Shown: positions 33,217 to 45,400 of the stretch, piece by piece
How positions within the stretch are numbered: position 1 is the first letter of the stretch
Layout: every line of letters starts with the position of its first letter
Assembly (NCBI GenBank): GCA_900088475.1
Contig: FLMG01000211.1
Location: 1 to 64,000, forward strand
Origin: Hyphochytrium catenoides
Lineage: Eukaryota; Sar; Hyphochytriomycetes; Hyphochytriales; Hyphochytriaceae
Length of the DNA: 64,000 bases
Direction: 5' to 3'
Position numbers and translations under genes: made by a program
Notes under the pieces: model-generated
The model's database searches: none
Told to the model about the DNA's origin: nothing
What the model saw: the letters and a program-made list of their open reading frames with translations, nothing else

Positions 33217-34178
33217 ATGGAGGATGGAGCGATTCCACCAGTGAGAATGGTGCTCACAGCAGTGACCATATGTCTCGGGATGTGCTCCCTACTCCAGGTC
33301 CTGTGGAATTGGCTTCTCGCAGAGGTGCTCAGAGGAAAGACGTCATCATGCTGGTAAGCGATTGAAGGCGAAATCGCATACTTCTTGCTGAATTAACCGA
33401 CCATCACCTCTCTCGGCATACTATTAGCCAGGTGGTGCAATTAAGAATCTTGGCAGCATACACTTGCCACCTCATCATCCACACAGCTCACTTCGCCGAC
33501 AACATTGCGCGACCAGTTAGTTACTTTGAACCTGAATGGCTTTATAACCACTACGTGGTCTCGACAATGGAGATCACCTTCTTCTTCAATATACCGCTCT
33601 CGATCTTTGGGGCACGAACGGCTCTGGCACTGCTTCGGGCCTATTCCGAAGAAGACCCGACCACGACAGATAGCCAGAAGGAACCACCAGACGGCATTCA
33701 GCAACAAAGCAATAAAAATTATAGAAAGAAGCTGTGCTTATGCAAGAGTATGCTGTTCTACACCTCGGCCTCTTTGCTGACACTCATGCACTACATGGTG
33801 GAACCTCCAACCTCATACGAGCCATTCGTCAACTTCACAATTGCTGGTGAAGGTGCAGCGGCCGTCGTACTAGCGGCTGTCATAGGCAACCTGCAACGTA
33901 GCCTTCTTGCGGACAATCGCACAACTTTCCTGCAACTAGTAGGAAGGGAACCATGCGACGTGAACGGTTCGGGTAAGAACGTGGTGGCTACAATTGATGT
34001 CAACACCGAATTTGGTTCGTCTTCATCGTCGGATGAGTCCTCCAACAATGACGAGCAAAGGAACGACAACAACAAGCGGACCCACAAAGGCACCTCTCTT
34101 TCTGTAAGAAGGCGCTCACCCGTTGAACGAGGTCGGCGACATAATTCAGCCGGTCATCAGCTATCGGAGCTCTCCTGA
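33217..34178 (+). CDS. Four-helix membrane protein, unknown function
   Basis: Two exons (33217-33353 and 33428-34178) join in phase 2 through a 74-base intron, giving about 295 residues; an in-frame ATG at 33169 could add 16 more. Hydrophobic segments: VRMVLTAVTICLGMCSLLQV, LAAYTCHLIIHTAHF, MEITFFFNIPLSIFGARTAL, a weaker MLFYTSASLLTLMHYMV, and AAAVVLAAVIGNL, so four to five helices. His/Asp-containing helix 2 (HLIIHTAHFADNI) and PEWLYNHY in the following loop are reminiscent of small four-helix sterol-binding or sensor membrane proteins, but no named signature is present. The last 80 residues are a hydrophilic Ser/Asn/Asp/Arg-rich tail. No operon-like context. Family not recognised. Confidence 0.65.
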
Positions 34179-36043
34179 AAGGCCAGGCAGCACCAGTGGT
34201 AAGTGTACCTTATCAAAGACTTACATACAGGAGAAAAAGGAAGGCAAGAACTAGTAGGAGGAGTACGACTGCTGTCCATCCTCCTCCATTCATACAGTGA
34301 ACTTAGATCGATGTTGTTGTCATAGTCCGCCTTCTTCATCAATTGAACGATCCGATCCGCCACAGTATCCCTTAACTACCTGCTGCAGCAGCTGCAGGTC
34401 AAACCTTTCTTCTATGGTTGTCATTCTTCTAAGTGGTAGTAGTGTCAGCTATCGTCGGCTTCCCTTTTTTTGGTCGACGCAGGGAACACACACCTCGCTT
34501 CTCCTCGCCGGCGTGCTCAACCAGAGCAAGGTGGGCGTTAATCAATAATAAACCAACGACCAGGGCACGACATGGTGCTGCTGGTGGGTCCTTTTTTTTG
34601 ATATAGCAACGACTTCTGCTCCGTTTCTTGATGAGACCCCGTTGTCGTCGTTGGCGGCGTCCGCTGCTCCAATCATGATGAAGCTTGCTTCTCGAGGAAG
34701 CACAACTATGACCGCCTTAATTAGCCATGACTCTCACCCCAGGTCACCTTCGTTCCTTAGCTTTAACGTCGTAATAACAAGCATCTCTGGGATAACCTTT
34801 CCACAAACCAAGAGCCCGAGGAGCGAGCACCACCATGGTGCTATCCCTTGATCATTACAGTAGTGATCGCCATTTCTCGCTACGCCAGTCAACTCCCTAC
34901 AGCTGTGTAATAAGCCCATGAGCCCGACAATAAAGCTCCTTCTGCAGTTGGCGTTGTTATTATGACCACCTTCCAGCTCTAGAACTCAAAGCAGCAGGAG
35001 GAAGAAGCACGATTAGTTCTTTCTCACCAGACTCTCACAATAATGTAGCCTTTCCCCTATACTCTTTGTATGGAGCAAAACCTTGCACAAAACCTTCAGG
35101 AAGATGACTTCCTTTTAGAAGGCCTCGGGGCAGATCTTGCAAGACCTGCAGTGATAAGCACCCCTACCTGTGCGTCGTCGATGTATCAGTTGTTTGATTT
35201 GATCAGAGCACTCTAATGACTAATGAAACGCGTACTGTAATTTACAGGGTGAGGAAAGCTTCAAAGATGGTGGCGAAATTAACACCAGCTGCGTGCTGCA
35301 TGCTTGCCACAATTATTGTACTGCTGTACTGTACCAGCAATAGTTCAAGGTTTCAATTACTGTAGTCCAAATGTCTTTTTGTGAAAGATTCCTGTCAGCT
35401 TGTTACTGCACTGAGGTTTAGCAAGAGAGGGAAGGGAGGGGGGAACCGTTGGTGCTGTTCCCTACAGTGCGTTAGATGCCTCGGGAGACATGGGTACAAG
35501 GGGCGAAGCAACAATCCATTGCCTGTTCGCTGTTCCCTTGTTCGCACTTCCAGCTACCTGCTTCTTGCTGCCACGGCGTTCAGAAGCAAGAAGCTTCCAC
35601 ACACAGGAGAGGAGAATGCATTGAGATCTTTCGTAGTCCAGTTAAGAAGTAGGTAGCTCCTCCTTGTCCTTCAATGGATGGACTGAGCCAATGACGGCAA
35701 AAGAATAGCACCTCTGCTCTATCTTACCCACCAGCAGATGGATGTAGGGCAGCAGTTCTATTATATATTGATGCTCGGATCAGCTTCTTCCTGCATGAAA
35801 GAAAGGAAGAGTCATCTCTTAAGAGTTGTCCACACACACAGAAGCTTATCTAAGTAGAAGACTAGGGCCATTGAGCAATCGGCCGACAAGACGAGAAGTC
35901 TCAGAAAAAGATCGAATCCAGAATTCTTTATAACCTTATCGTGCTCAAGCTGTCGTCATTGAAGTAGCTGTCTTCTTACAGTCCTTATTATCAGTTTCCT
36001 GTCCTGAGATATATCCCCAATCTTAGCGTTCACAGAAGCAAAG
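34179..36043. other. Intergenic, no gene seen
   Basis: About 1.9 kb with only short frames lacking similarity on both strands. The right part should contain the promoter of the DUF4112 gene. Confidence 0.4.
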
Positions 36044-36961
36044 ATGGTGACTATCTCTAGCATCACGCAGCCAGCGGAACAGTTGAAGCACCAACTGCAA
36101 TCTCAAGGTTACTGGACCACCGATGATGAAGCCAAGCGCCGAGTCTTAAACCGCATCAGATGGATGTCCTCAGAACTGGATAGGAAGTGGAAGTGAGTGC
36201 TCTTTGCCCACCCCTGCCTCATTGATATTCGGATAGAACTTGGTTTTTCTTGTTAGGGATCTGTTTCAAGAACATTGCTGATGCTCCTCAATAGTGTAGC
36301 CGTCAAATATGATTGCCCTTACGGCTGTATCTTGTTGTGGGTGCCGCTTCTGACCTTAAGATTGATGTAGAGTCTGCGGCTGGTGGCGCGTGGGTTATGA
36401 CTCTCTTCTCTCCATTATTCCCGGCGGGGCTTTCATTGCTATGGGGTTCTCCATTTACCTCTACGCACTGGCCGCCCGTTTTGAACTACCTGCCTGGGAT
36501 CGGGCAGTGATGCTCGCAAGGATTTTGTTTGACACCTTGATAGGTTCAATTCCTATAATTGGATGTAGGTCGCATTTCTACACATATCCTCATGGCATAT
36601 CCCGCTATCTCTCTCCGTTCTTGTCTTCTTTGAACCACCAGTTCTCTTCAGCTATCCTCCTTCATGCATGGCCATTAGTTGTGTCTCCTCTTCTACTCCG
36701 CTCTCACTTATCTGTCTCCTTTCTGCAGGGTTTGCGGACTCATTGTATAAGGCAAACATTAGAAATATGCAGACTCTTGAGAAGACTCTTATCACAACTC
36801 TGCCACCGAATGATGTGGCGAAGCTAGGAATTGCTGTGGGACCAGATGGACAGCCCTATGATTTGCTGTCGGAACACGACGACGGCAAGAAAGCGGATGA
36901 AATTATCCGGAGAAGCTGGGAGGAAGACAATGACCTCACCAACCAAAGAAAGGTTCAGTAA
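36044..36961 (+). CDS. DUF4112 membrane protein
   Basis: DUF4112 proteins are small two-helix membrane proteins of unknown function, common in bacteria and also in fungi and some protists. Three exons join cleanly: 36044-36192, 36371-36564, 36729-36961, about 191 residues. The N-terminus (SSELDRKWK) leads into the domain: GYDSLLSIIPGGAFIAMGFS, YLYALAARFELPAWDRAVML, ARILFDTLIGSIPIIG and FADSLYKANIRNMQTLEK. These match the family's IGLIPGxGD, the LLxNxxxDxxxGxIPxxGD repeat and the FKANxRNxxLL end. The first GD of the family is replaced by GG and the second by GW, so the usual acidic residues after each GxIPxxG are missing here. A charged tail ends at RKVQ. Start chosen because it is the only ATG in phase at the exon's head. 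Confidence 0.85.
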
Positions 36962-38507
36962 GCAGCAGGAAACGCTTATCATCAGCTGCTTCGAGAGGAG
37001 AAGAAGAGCGGGGATTGAAGATGTACACTATGGAGGAACGGTGATGCTGAGTGTAAATTTGAGCAATTGCCCAGCGAAGTTTAGGACGTGGGAGGGAAGA
37101 AAAAGTTTACCCGTCAGAACGAGGATAAGGACCTGAGATGAAGCTGCTGAGAGATATGAGAGAGAAGAGCGCACATCGGTTCTATATGACGAGCCGGGTT
37201 AAGAAGAAAGCAGCAAGAGGAAAGGCCGCAGGCCCTACTGTTGTATAAAAAAAACTGAAAATCATGGTGCTACTTCTGAGCGCAAGCCACAATGTCAAAA
37301 GGATGCCTCGGTGACGCTAGACACTCTCTAAGAGAAAGCCTGGGGCCTATGATAGGCCTCCTCCAAGAGGAAAAAAAGCCTGGGCCTAAGACCGGGAATG
37401 TAGCTTGAAATGCTATGCCTCTAATAATTAGCCAAAAGGCCACTTTTGTTGCACCAAGCATTGCAGATAATAATGTGCCATCGTCAACAGATACTATTGC
37501 CATCTGGGAATGAAGCTCAACCTGATAAAACAATAATGTGCAACTTAACCTGAGTACGACTCATCAGAAGGACCTTATAATGCTTGAGGTCGATGCCATC
37601 CGAGAATTATCAAACCTAGCAACTTGAAGAACGAAACCCGAAGCGAAGATCTGGAGGAAGTCAACGCGGATGATGACTCAACAGCGTGGTCTATCAGCTC
37701 ATCAGAAGCCATGAGCTCTGACCAACAAGTGATGATGGAAGTGGTGATGATGATGATGGCGCCAGCTGCCTGCCAGCGGCCGACGACGAGATGATCATGA
37801 AGACAACAAGACTGCTGCACTACGAGTACAGTACTACTTGGTACCTCCCTCCGTACCCCAACTGAAATGAAGTATCACCCTGCTTACAAAAGTGCGCCCC
37901 TTTCCCAACGCCCATTTTTCTGAGTCGTTTACTTCACACTAGTTCCTACACACAGTACAAGAATGTGCGCACCTTTCTTTTTAGATGGCGGCGTTACCGG
38001 CTCCCTGGCCACAAACAGTCATTTGTCTTCCCTCCTCTTTGCCTCCTCTCTCTCTCTCTCTCTCCTAGTTTCCTCCATCCCAAGCTCTTGCTGCTTCTCT
38101 CTCGCTTTATAATTGTCTCTCTCGCGCGTGTGCTCTCTCTCTCGCTCGCTCGCTCTCGCTCTTGCTCTCTGGTTCGCTGTCTCTCGCGCTATCTCATCTC
38201 TCTCTCTCTCTCCTGTCCCTCACTCGCATCTCTCTGTCTCTGTCTCTCGAACCATCACGTGCCCAAACTGTTACTTGCTCGCCTCTATCTGAACCGACCA
38301 AGAAGCTCCTTCCCTCCTCTCGAGGTTGATGAGAAAGAGTCTGATCAGCACTAGCACTACCAAGAAATCTCCGACTCAAGGATAAGACCAAACGAGCAGG
38401 GATATTAATATTGCAAGACAAGAGAAGACCGCGTGTCAAGAAACAGCTGGGGAGAGGTGTGGAAGGAGCCTTTCCCCGCGGAGTGCGAAGTCTCATCTGC
38501 CCTAGGA
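36962..38507. other. Intergenic, with CT-repeat tract upstream of UBE2W
   Basis: No supported gene. The distal 450 bases (about 38045-38240) are dominated by CTCTCT runs broken by CG and GC dinucleotides, lying directly upstream of the UBE2W start. Short frames on both strands reflect this low complexity. Confidence 0.5.
38045..38240. repeat. Interrupted (CT)n microsatellite tract
   Basis: A pyrimidine tract with an uninterrupted CT run at about 38045-38064 and further runs to about 38240. It lies 270 to 460 bases upstream of the UBE2W start codon, within its likely promoter or leader. Confidence 0.8.
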
Positions 38508-39289
38508 ATGTCGCGGGTGGCCAGTCGGCGGCTTGAGAAAGAGCGGCGGCGTATTCAGGACGATCCGATTCCGGGTGTGACAGTTCTGAGCACGAAGGAC
38601 GATCTTAGTGAGTGGCTCGTGCAGCTCGAAGGCGCAGATGGTGAGCTTCGTCCTCTTTGCGTAACATTTATATTTCCCTTAGTGCTTCTAGCGATCAAGT
38701 AGGAGACAGCTGAACCTCTTCCTGCAGGCACCCTCTATGCTGGAGAGAGATACACCTTGAGGTTGCAGTTTGGCTCAGGGTATCCCTTGGAAAGTCCAGA
38801 CGTCCAGTTTGTGCCACCAGCCCCAATCCATCCGCATATATACTCTAATGGCCACATCTGTTTATCTATTCTCTATGATGAATGGAGCCCTGCGCTCACA
38901 GGTAAGAACCAAGGTAGCGACAGTACAAGTCGAATGTGCAAGAGGAAGGGAGGGGCAGGACAAGTGACTATGAGTAAAGGGAGACGAGGACTGAGTCATG
39001 CTTTTTTTGTCGTTTAAGCTCCAGCTTCTCTCCAGCTTCCGCTGAGGGACCCTGACACTTAGTCCTAGCCATGAGGGCCCTTCTGTTCGTCTCGTTTACC
39101 GTTTGTTATCTCCCTTCTCACGCCTGCGTTATCTCTCTCGTGCTAGTGAAAGCAATCTGCTTGTCCATTTTGTCCATGCTGTCATCCTGTCCGGAGAAGA
39201 AGCTCCCGAGCAACAATGATCGATACGTACGGCACGCACCAGCGTCCGCAAAGAAGACCAACTGGGCCTTTGACGATGACAAAGTGTAG
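38508..39289 (+). CDS. UBE2W: Ubiquitin-conjugating enzyme E2 W
   Basis: UBE2W is the E2 that attaches ubiquitin to the alpha-amino group of substrate N-termini. Three exons: 38508-38640, 38728-38901, 39147-39289, phases 1 and 1, total 149 residues, matching the family (about 151). The sequence follows human UBE2W along its length: RRLEKERRRIQDDPIPGVTV, LYAGERYTLRLQFGSGYPLE, PPAPIHPHIYSNGHICLSIL with the catalytic Cys in NGHICLSIL, DEWSPALT, and VKAICLSILSMLSSCPEKK. The family-specific disordered C-terminus appears as KKTNWAFDDDKV, corresponding to the KKTKWWYHDD region. The gene ends only 129 bases from the convergent end of DNA-PKcs. A strong CT tract lies upstream. Confidence 0.95.
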
Positions 39290-39418
39290 ATTAATAGAGT
39301 TTTTTTGCGATAGGATTTTCCTATTGTCTTTCTTTAGGCACAGCGCTGTGAAGCTCGAGGACGGTGTGTGCCCACCAGAAGGAGGAGACAACGAGAATGC
39401 AAACTGTGTAAGGTGCGA

Positions 39419-42400
39419 CTACAGCCACAGCTGAAGGCCCGTCCACTGCCTTCCCAAAATGTTTGGATCCGTCGCCATGCGCATTAAGCATTGAACTTGG
39501 GCTTCACTGGTTTCGCAAACCTGAAATGAAAGTCGGGACAGGTCAACTCGAGGTTTGATCCCAGCAAGAGCCGTCGATATAACTGAGACAGCGATACACT
39601 CTTTACCTTCTGTCGAGCGCTTTGGTGCTGTTGCAGAATCTCCCTCGCGAGCTTCAGTTCCTGATTAGAGAGTTGCCTACATAAAGAGGAATGATGGCTT
39701 ATATAACGAACTCGAGGACTGAGGATTGAGAAACGAAGCAGTCTGGCCTTACGTGTTATCGCCAAGTTCCTGCTGCATTATGCTAACAGGGCTTCTTTTG
39801 TGCAGTTTGTCTCGCACAATCTTAACTTTCTTCCAGGCCACGGAGCCTCTGCTAGTGCCTGTGGCTTCCTTGCCCTGCTTTCCTCTCTGCTTCGTAAGGT
39901 CTTGCTCCCAAGCCATTAGAGGATCCTTGACAAAAATCTCTAAGATCTGAATAGGCAAGAGGGATCTTTAGCTCTTCTAATCACTTAAGATCTTTAGAAA
40001 AATGGTGACAGCCGCGTAGAATGAGGCTTCCGTGGAGGGATATTGCATGGACTCTGAAGATATAGGTGACACGAGAGAGGCTAACAAAGCAGTACACAAT
40101 GTGGGCCATGATAAAACATACTGCTGGTCGGCTACTGCGTCTAAATCGAGGCACTAGTAATGAAGAAAGAGATCCTGGAAGTAGATAGGATCGCAGCCAC
40201 GAAAGGGGGAGTGCGACAATAGAGCCGGAAAGAGCTGCCAGCGGCTAAACCTTTATAAAAGAGGGTACCTACCGAAAGAAGGTGGTCTTTCTTCTCCTGC
40301 AGAGCGGTTAGGACATTAGTCATGGTTCGCTCTATCAGCTGTTGCCCGTCTAAAGGATCCAAGACGCCTAGCATTTGCTTGGTCAAACGGAACGGTAGAA
40401 GTTCTGGTACCCGAAGGCGCAAACCGGAGCCAAAGCTACATCCAAAGTCAATAGAGGTTAGCCGCCCACTTTGACTGTCCAGTAGAAAGTTCTCAAGATG
40501 CCTGTCTCCTATGCCCAATATGTAGCCGAAGATGGCGATCATAGCCACACTACGGAAATAGACTGACCGTAGAGAGAGAAAGGTCTCAGCAGAGGGAGAA
40601 AGACGAAGGAAACGTCGCCTGAAAAGATCTACAGGCACTGCCGCTTCCAAACTACTGAAGAAGCGAACTATATCGTCCGGCCTCTTGTCCGAGAACAGTA
40701 GCGCGCTAGAGTTTAACCTGCTCCCATACTTCTCTTGCAGTTGCACAAGAGTTCGCGTAGAGTATCCTTTCTCTTTCTCTCCTGTTTCATAGAGCAAGAG
40801 CTCCTCATCCAATACTTGTTTCATCGTAGAAGTATTCTCAAGCCATTCTATAAGGCCAATACCCGACGTCATGGGGATGACTTTATAGACCTTCATGGCC
40901 AAGGAGGTCCATCCGCCTCCCGCGCCAGAGCTTTCAATGATTTCCGCCATAACTCGGAACATTTGCAAAATCCTCTGATCCAATCTTAGGTCTTCGCCTC
41001 CCTTCACCAGGAAGCGATAGCGCTTTCCATCGCTTGCCAGGATAGCAATTCGTCTTGGTGCTTGTTTGGACTTTAGAACGGTGACTCGCCTGTCAAAGTG
41101 TACGATGCTCGGAATGGTACTTCGTTCGCCGCTTTTTGGCGCATTCCTTTCCATCTTGCCGTAGTGTCCTGGGATCTCAACATGCATCTCCGTAGGGTCA
41201 AATAGAGACAACCACTCGGAGAGTTGGGACATGTCCTCTTCTCCGCGGTGCAGCGTCCGGCTCATTGCGTCACGGGCCTTTTCTGCAACTTGAAGAGCTT
41301 TTCGAACTGTCTCTTTGGTGATGTGCGCCCCATCCTTTCCAAAAAGTTGAACAATCTTTGATGAGTATTGACGCGTGAACTGCACTTCGTACGGCCCAGG
41401 AGCTACATGGGTCAAAGCAGAAGTGGCTGATGAGGGAGAAACGTCTTTTGCTCGTCTTCGCTCTGGCAAGCCCCCAAAGCAGTCCTCCAACAACGTATGA
41501 TAGACCGCCAATGCTCTCGCAGAGTTCTTGTCGGATAGAGCGCGGTCCATCTCCCTTAAGTTGTCCCATAAACGGAGCTCAGGGCTGTACAGCTGTCGAA
41601 GAGACGCGACAAACAAGTCCAGTGCCGAGTTACGGATAAGAAATCGCAACCTAGCTAATGCCCCGATATTTTGCGGAGGAATTGAATCAGAGACCATCCT
41701 AAAGTCATAATAAATTGCCTGAGGGAATTGGTCTGCAATGACTTCCAAGGCGGCCACGGCGGCCGAGAGTTCGGCAGTACCTCCTGATGAGGAGTCGGAT
41801 GGGGATTCAGTGCTATTAAGCATCGCACAGAGTTGAGGTACCCAGTTAACCATTGCAGCAGGTGGAACGTCCTGTACTCTATCTGCGAAGACAGAGGAGG
41901 TGTCGGAAGTGCTGAGAAGTGGTAGGAGCCTCAAGGCGCGAGGGAAGGAAAGGGTTGCCTCATTATGGCCCTCAGCCATTGCTTTAAGAATGCTCTCAAT
42001 CGCCGTCCTCGCTACAGCCTCCACCGTCTCATTATTTAAACAGCGCGAGGTTGTGGAAGTCCCTGTCATAGTGTCGTTCATAAAGACATCCGTATCATCG
42101 TCGGCCTTCTCAGCTCTCTCTTTCTCTTCTAATAGGCGGGAGCAGAAGAGGGCATACTGAAGGTAGAGAGGTCCTAGGTGGTGCCCACCTTCATTCTTTT
42201 TCCCGATTGTCTGCTCTGCAAAAGATATAGCTTGTTTAAAGAGGGAAAATGACTTTCCAGCGTGTTTCTCTAATTGGGCTGCTTTATCCTTCTTTCTGCC
42301 GTGATGCGGAGAGGCTGAGGCCTCATGTAATAAAAGCAGAAGGGTTCTCTCGTGGACTTCGGCTTCTAACCTCAGAATCTCCGCTACGCCTCTTGGATCC

Positions 42401-45400
42401 TCTCCATTCTTCAATGATTGAAAGTCTCCGCTTTCTGCGACCTTCAAGGCAGCCTCTAGATGCTTCTTGAGCTTCGCATCCCCATGGTCGGGCTTGGAGA
42501 GCCGAAGGATCGACTCTCTCTCACAACACTGAAAGCGATAATCGAGAATAACCCGATAGCGGAATATGTCTTGCTCGCGCTTTTTATTGCCTTCCTGTTC
42601 AGAAAGGGCTTTCGCAGCATCACGATACTCCTTCATATACTGGAGGCTGACGTCTAGCTCGTTCAACGTTATGGCCGCCCTTGCGCTACGTAGATATAGC
42701 ATAGGATGGGTCACTTGTGCATAGTCAAGAAGGGAGGACTGAGAGATGTCAAGCTTAAGCTCCTCGCCTCTAGCGAGGAGCGCTCGAAGTCCTGACTCTC
42801 TGACAAAGACAAAATCTGACCAAGCGTCAACTCTCTGTGCATCAACGCAGTCCTTATTTTCCTTCCATATGTCCATGACATACTTTGTCCGCCTGGTAAA
42901 CTGGTCTGGCGACTCAGAAGCAAGCGAGACACAGGTAGAATCTACTTCAGAGACGCAGTGTAGCAGATGCAGCTTCCTTAGCTTCATTTCGCGAGAGAGA
43001 GGGGAGAGGGAAGACCAATCACGCAAGAAAGAGCGATAGAACTTGCTCACCGAATCTCGACACCGATGGAAGTCACCGAGCTTCAAAAAGCAGAAAGCTA
43101 AGGCGTGAGGCAGTTTTTCCTCTAGCACCGTCATTACCTTTCGTTCACCCATTGCTGCTCTCAAAAACTCTTCCGTTTTCTCCGTGTAGTTGTATCCTCG
43201 AGTTGTGCACTTTATAGATGACAACAGAAAGAGGCTCATCATCTTCTCTGACACAAGCGAACATGGAGGAGAATGAAATTGGAAGAGATAGTCAGACGAG
43301 ATGGAGGCTACCTCGTGCCACCGCATCTCTCTACTTAGGTACTCTGCCCTCCGCAGGAGGAGGACTTCCTTCTCTTCAAGGTGAGACGCTGTCTCTCTTT
43401 CCACCCACTCCTGTAAGGTATCTATGATCGATCGCGAGTCCGTAATCTTTCTTTGTCTTCCATAGAGAAGGCTATAGACTTCTCCTATCTGTCCCAGGGG
43501 CTGAGATGAAAGAGTGTCAACGATCTCCTCTTCTTCGCCGATGGAATGATACAGGGCTAGAAGCTGCGCCCAATAAGTCGTAGCATCATCTTTGTCGCAT
43601 CGGTGGGCAGCCTCTCTAACCTCCGTCTGCTGTGAGGCTTTGTGTTTACCGGCCTCTCTTTCGCTCCGACTCCTTTCCTTCTGCCACCGCACCAATTGTT
43701 CGAGAAAATGAATACCAGCTAAGTGGTTGAGCGATGAACCGGCAGAAAGGCCAATTAGGGACGGCTGGATACTGGTCAATAACGAGTTTTCCACCCCCAT
43801 GTCCTGGCAGCCAACGGCAGCCAGCGAGCAACAGGAGAAAACGACGGAAGAGGCAAAAGCAGATGAGGTTGGATCTTGTAAGACCTTAGTGAAGAGCTGC
43901 ATCTGATCCTGGTCAAACCAGAAAGTGGTAGCATTTGAAGAGGGGGAATTTACCAGACTTCTCCTTAGAAGACTATCAAACAACTGCAGGAAGGTTATCC
44001 TAGCGATCTGCAAGTCCGCGCCACACACCCTATGCAGGACACGGAGGACGTCCACTGCCTTGATCCGAACGTCCGGGAAAGACCCTGACTTATAAGTTCT
44101 GAGGAGAGAGACGCTTCGAGCATGTACAAACCTCTCTCTCTTTCTTTCGGCGGAACTCTGCTTCTTCAGCTTTTGATAGCGGTCCTTGAAGAATTGTGCT
44201 TGCTGCCCTCTAGAAGAGGATGAATCGGAGAATAGAGGGGCAAATCTTCTTGATCTGATGGCATGGACTGTTTCCTGACTTGAGAAGGAAAGATCCCCTT
44301 TACCCTCTGAGAAAGACGAAGACTGGGTAAACAGCTGATGCCTTCCAAATCCCGCTTCATAGCCCACCGCTTGGCTCCCGTCACCAGTCTGTGACGCTAA
44401 ACCCACACCTACGACTTGAGAAACATATGATGAGAAGAAAGGAACCTGAGAAATTTCGCCTGAATGTCCACCGGCTTTTCTAAGAGAGTTGGCAACTCTC
44501 CTTTGCGAGAATAGAGGAGCGGCGAAGTAAGTGGATGGCTCTCCTTCAAAGGTGAGGTCAGAAACATCGCTTGTCTGGTCCTTTAAGGTGCTGAAGAGTA
44601 CCTCTTCATTCTCCTTGCTGCTGGCACAAAAAGAGAGTATCATCTGGGAAGAAAGGGAAACGAGAGACTCGACGTCATCTACCAGTTGAGCAATAGCTAA
44701 CAGACGCTGTGAAGGAGAGGAAGGCAAGCCTGCTTTCTCGTCCCAAAACTCCTGGGCTAGCGTCCTCACTTCATCACCCTCGTCAACCAGCCGCTGCAAT
44801 AGCAGCTTCCCCAAAAACTTTCCTACTTCACTTCTTGCCAGAGAAGTGGCGGCTAGTGCGCCGTGATTGGTTCCTCTTTCCTTAGCTTCATAAGGCTTCA
44901 AGGACTGCATAGCTGCCACGAAGAGGCGACAGCTCTGCAGTCGTAGGGCTTCCTCTTGATGGACAGATAGTGTCAAAAAAGTGGATTGATAGTCGGATGA
45001 GAATAGTCGTTCAAGTTGAACATCCTGGAGCTCTGAGGCGAGCTCTGTCAGTAGACGCAGAAAAGATAGCACTGACTGGTCATCTGGTTGAGAGAGGAGA
45101 CGCAGGATAGAAGGCTGCAAAGTGATGAAAAGTTCTTGAGATCCCATTCCTGCTTTGGACCCATGCAAGAGAACGCGAAGAGCACTAGGAAGAAGCTTGG
45201 GATCGCCAACCAGAGATGGGACTTGGTTGAGAACCGGAAGTATCATCTCCTTCTCCAAAGCCTGAGGACAAGATACAGAAATCTTGTCAAGGATCATCAC
45301 TAGCAGCTTCTCCCTTCTCAAAGAGATAATTCTTCTCAAGAGTTCCTTCACATGGGAGATGACTCGCTGTTCCCCCGCTTTCTCGGCCTCGGCTGCGAGG

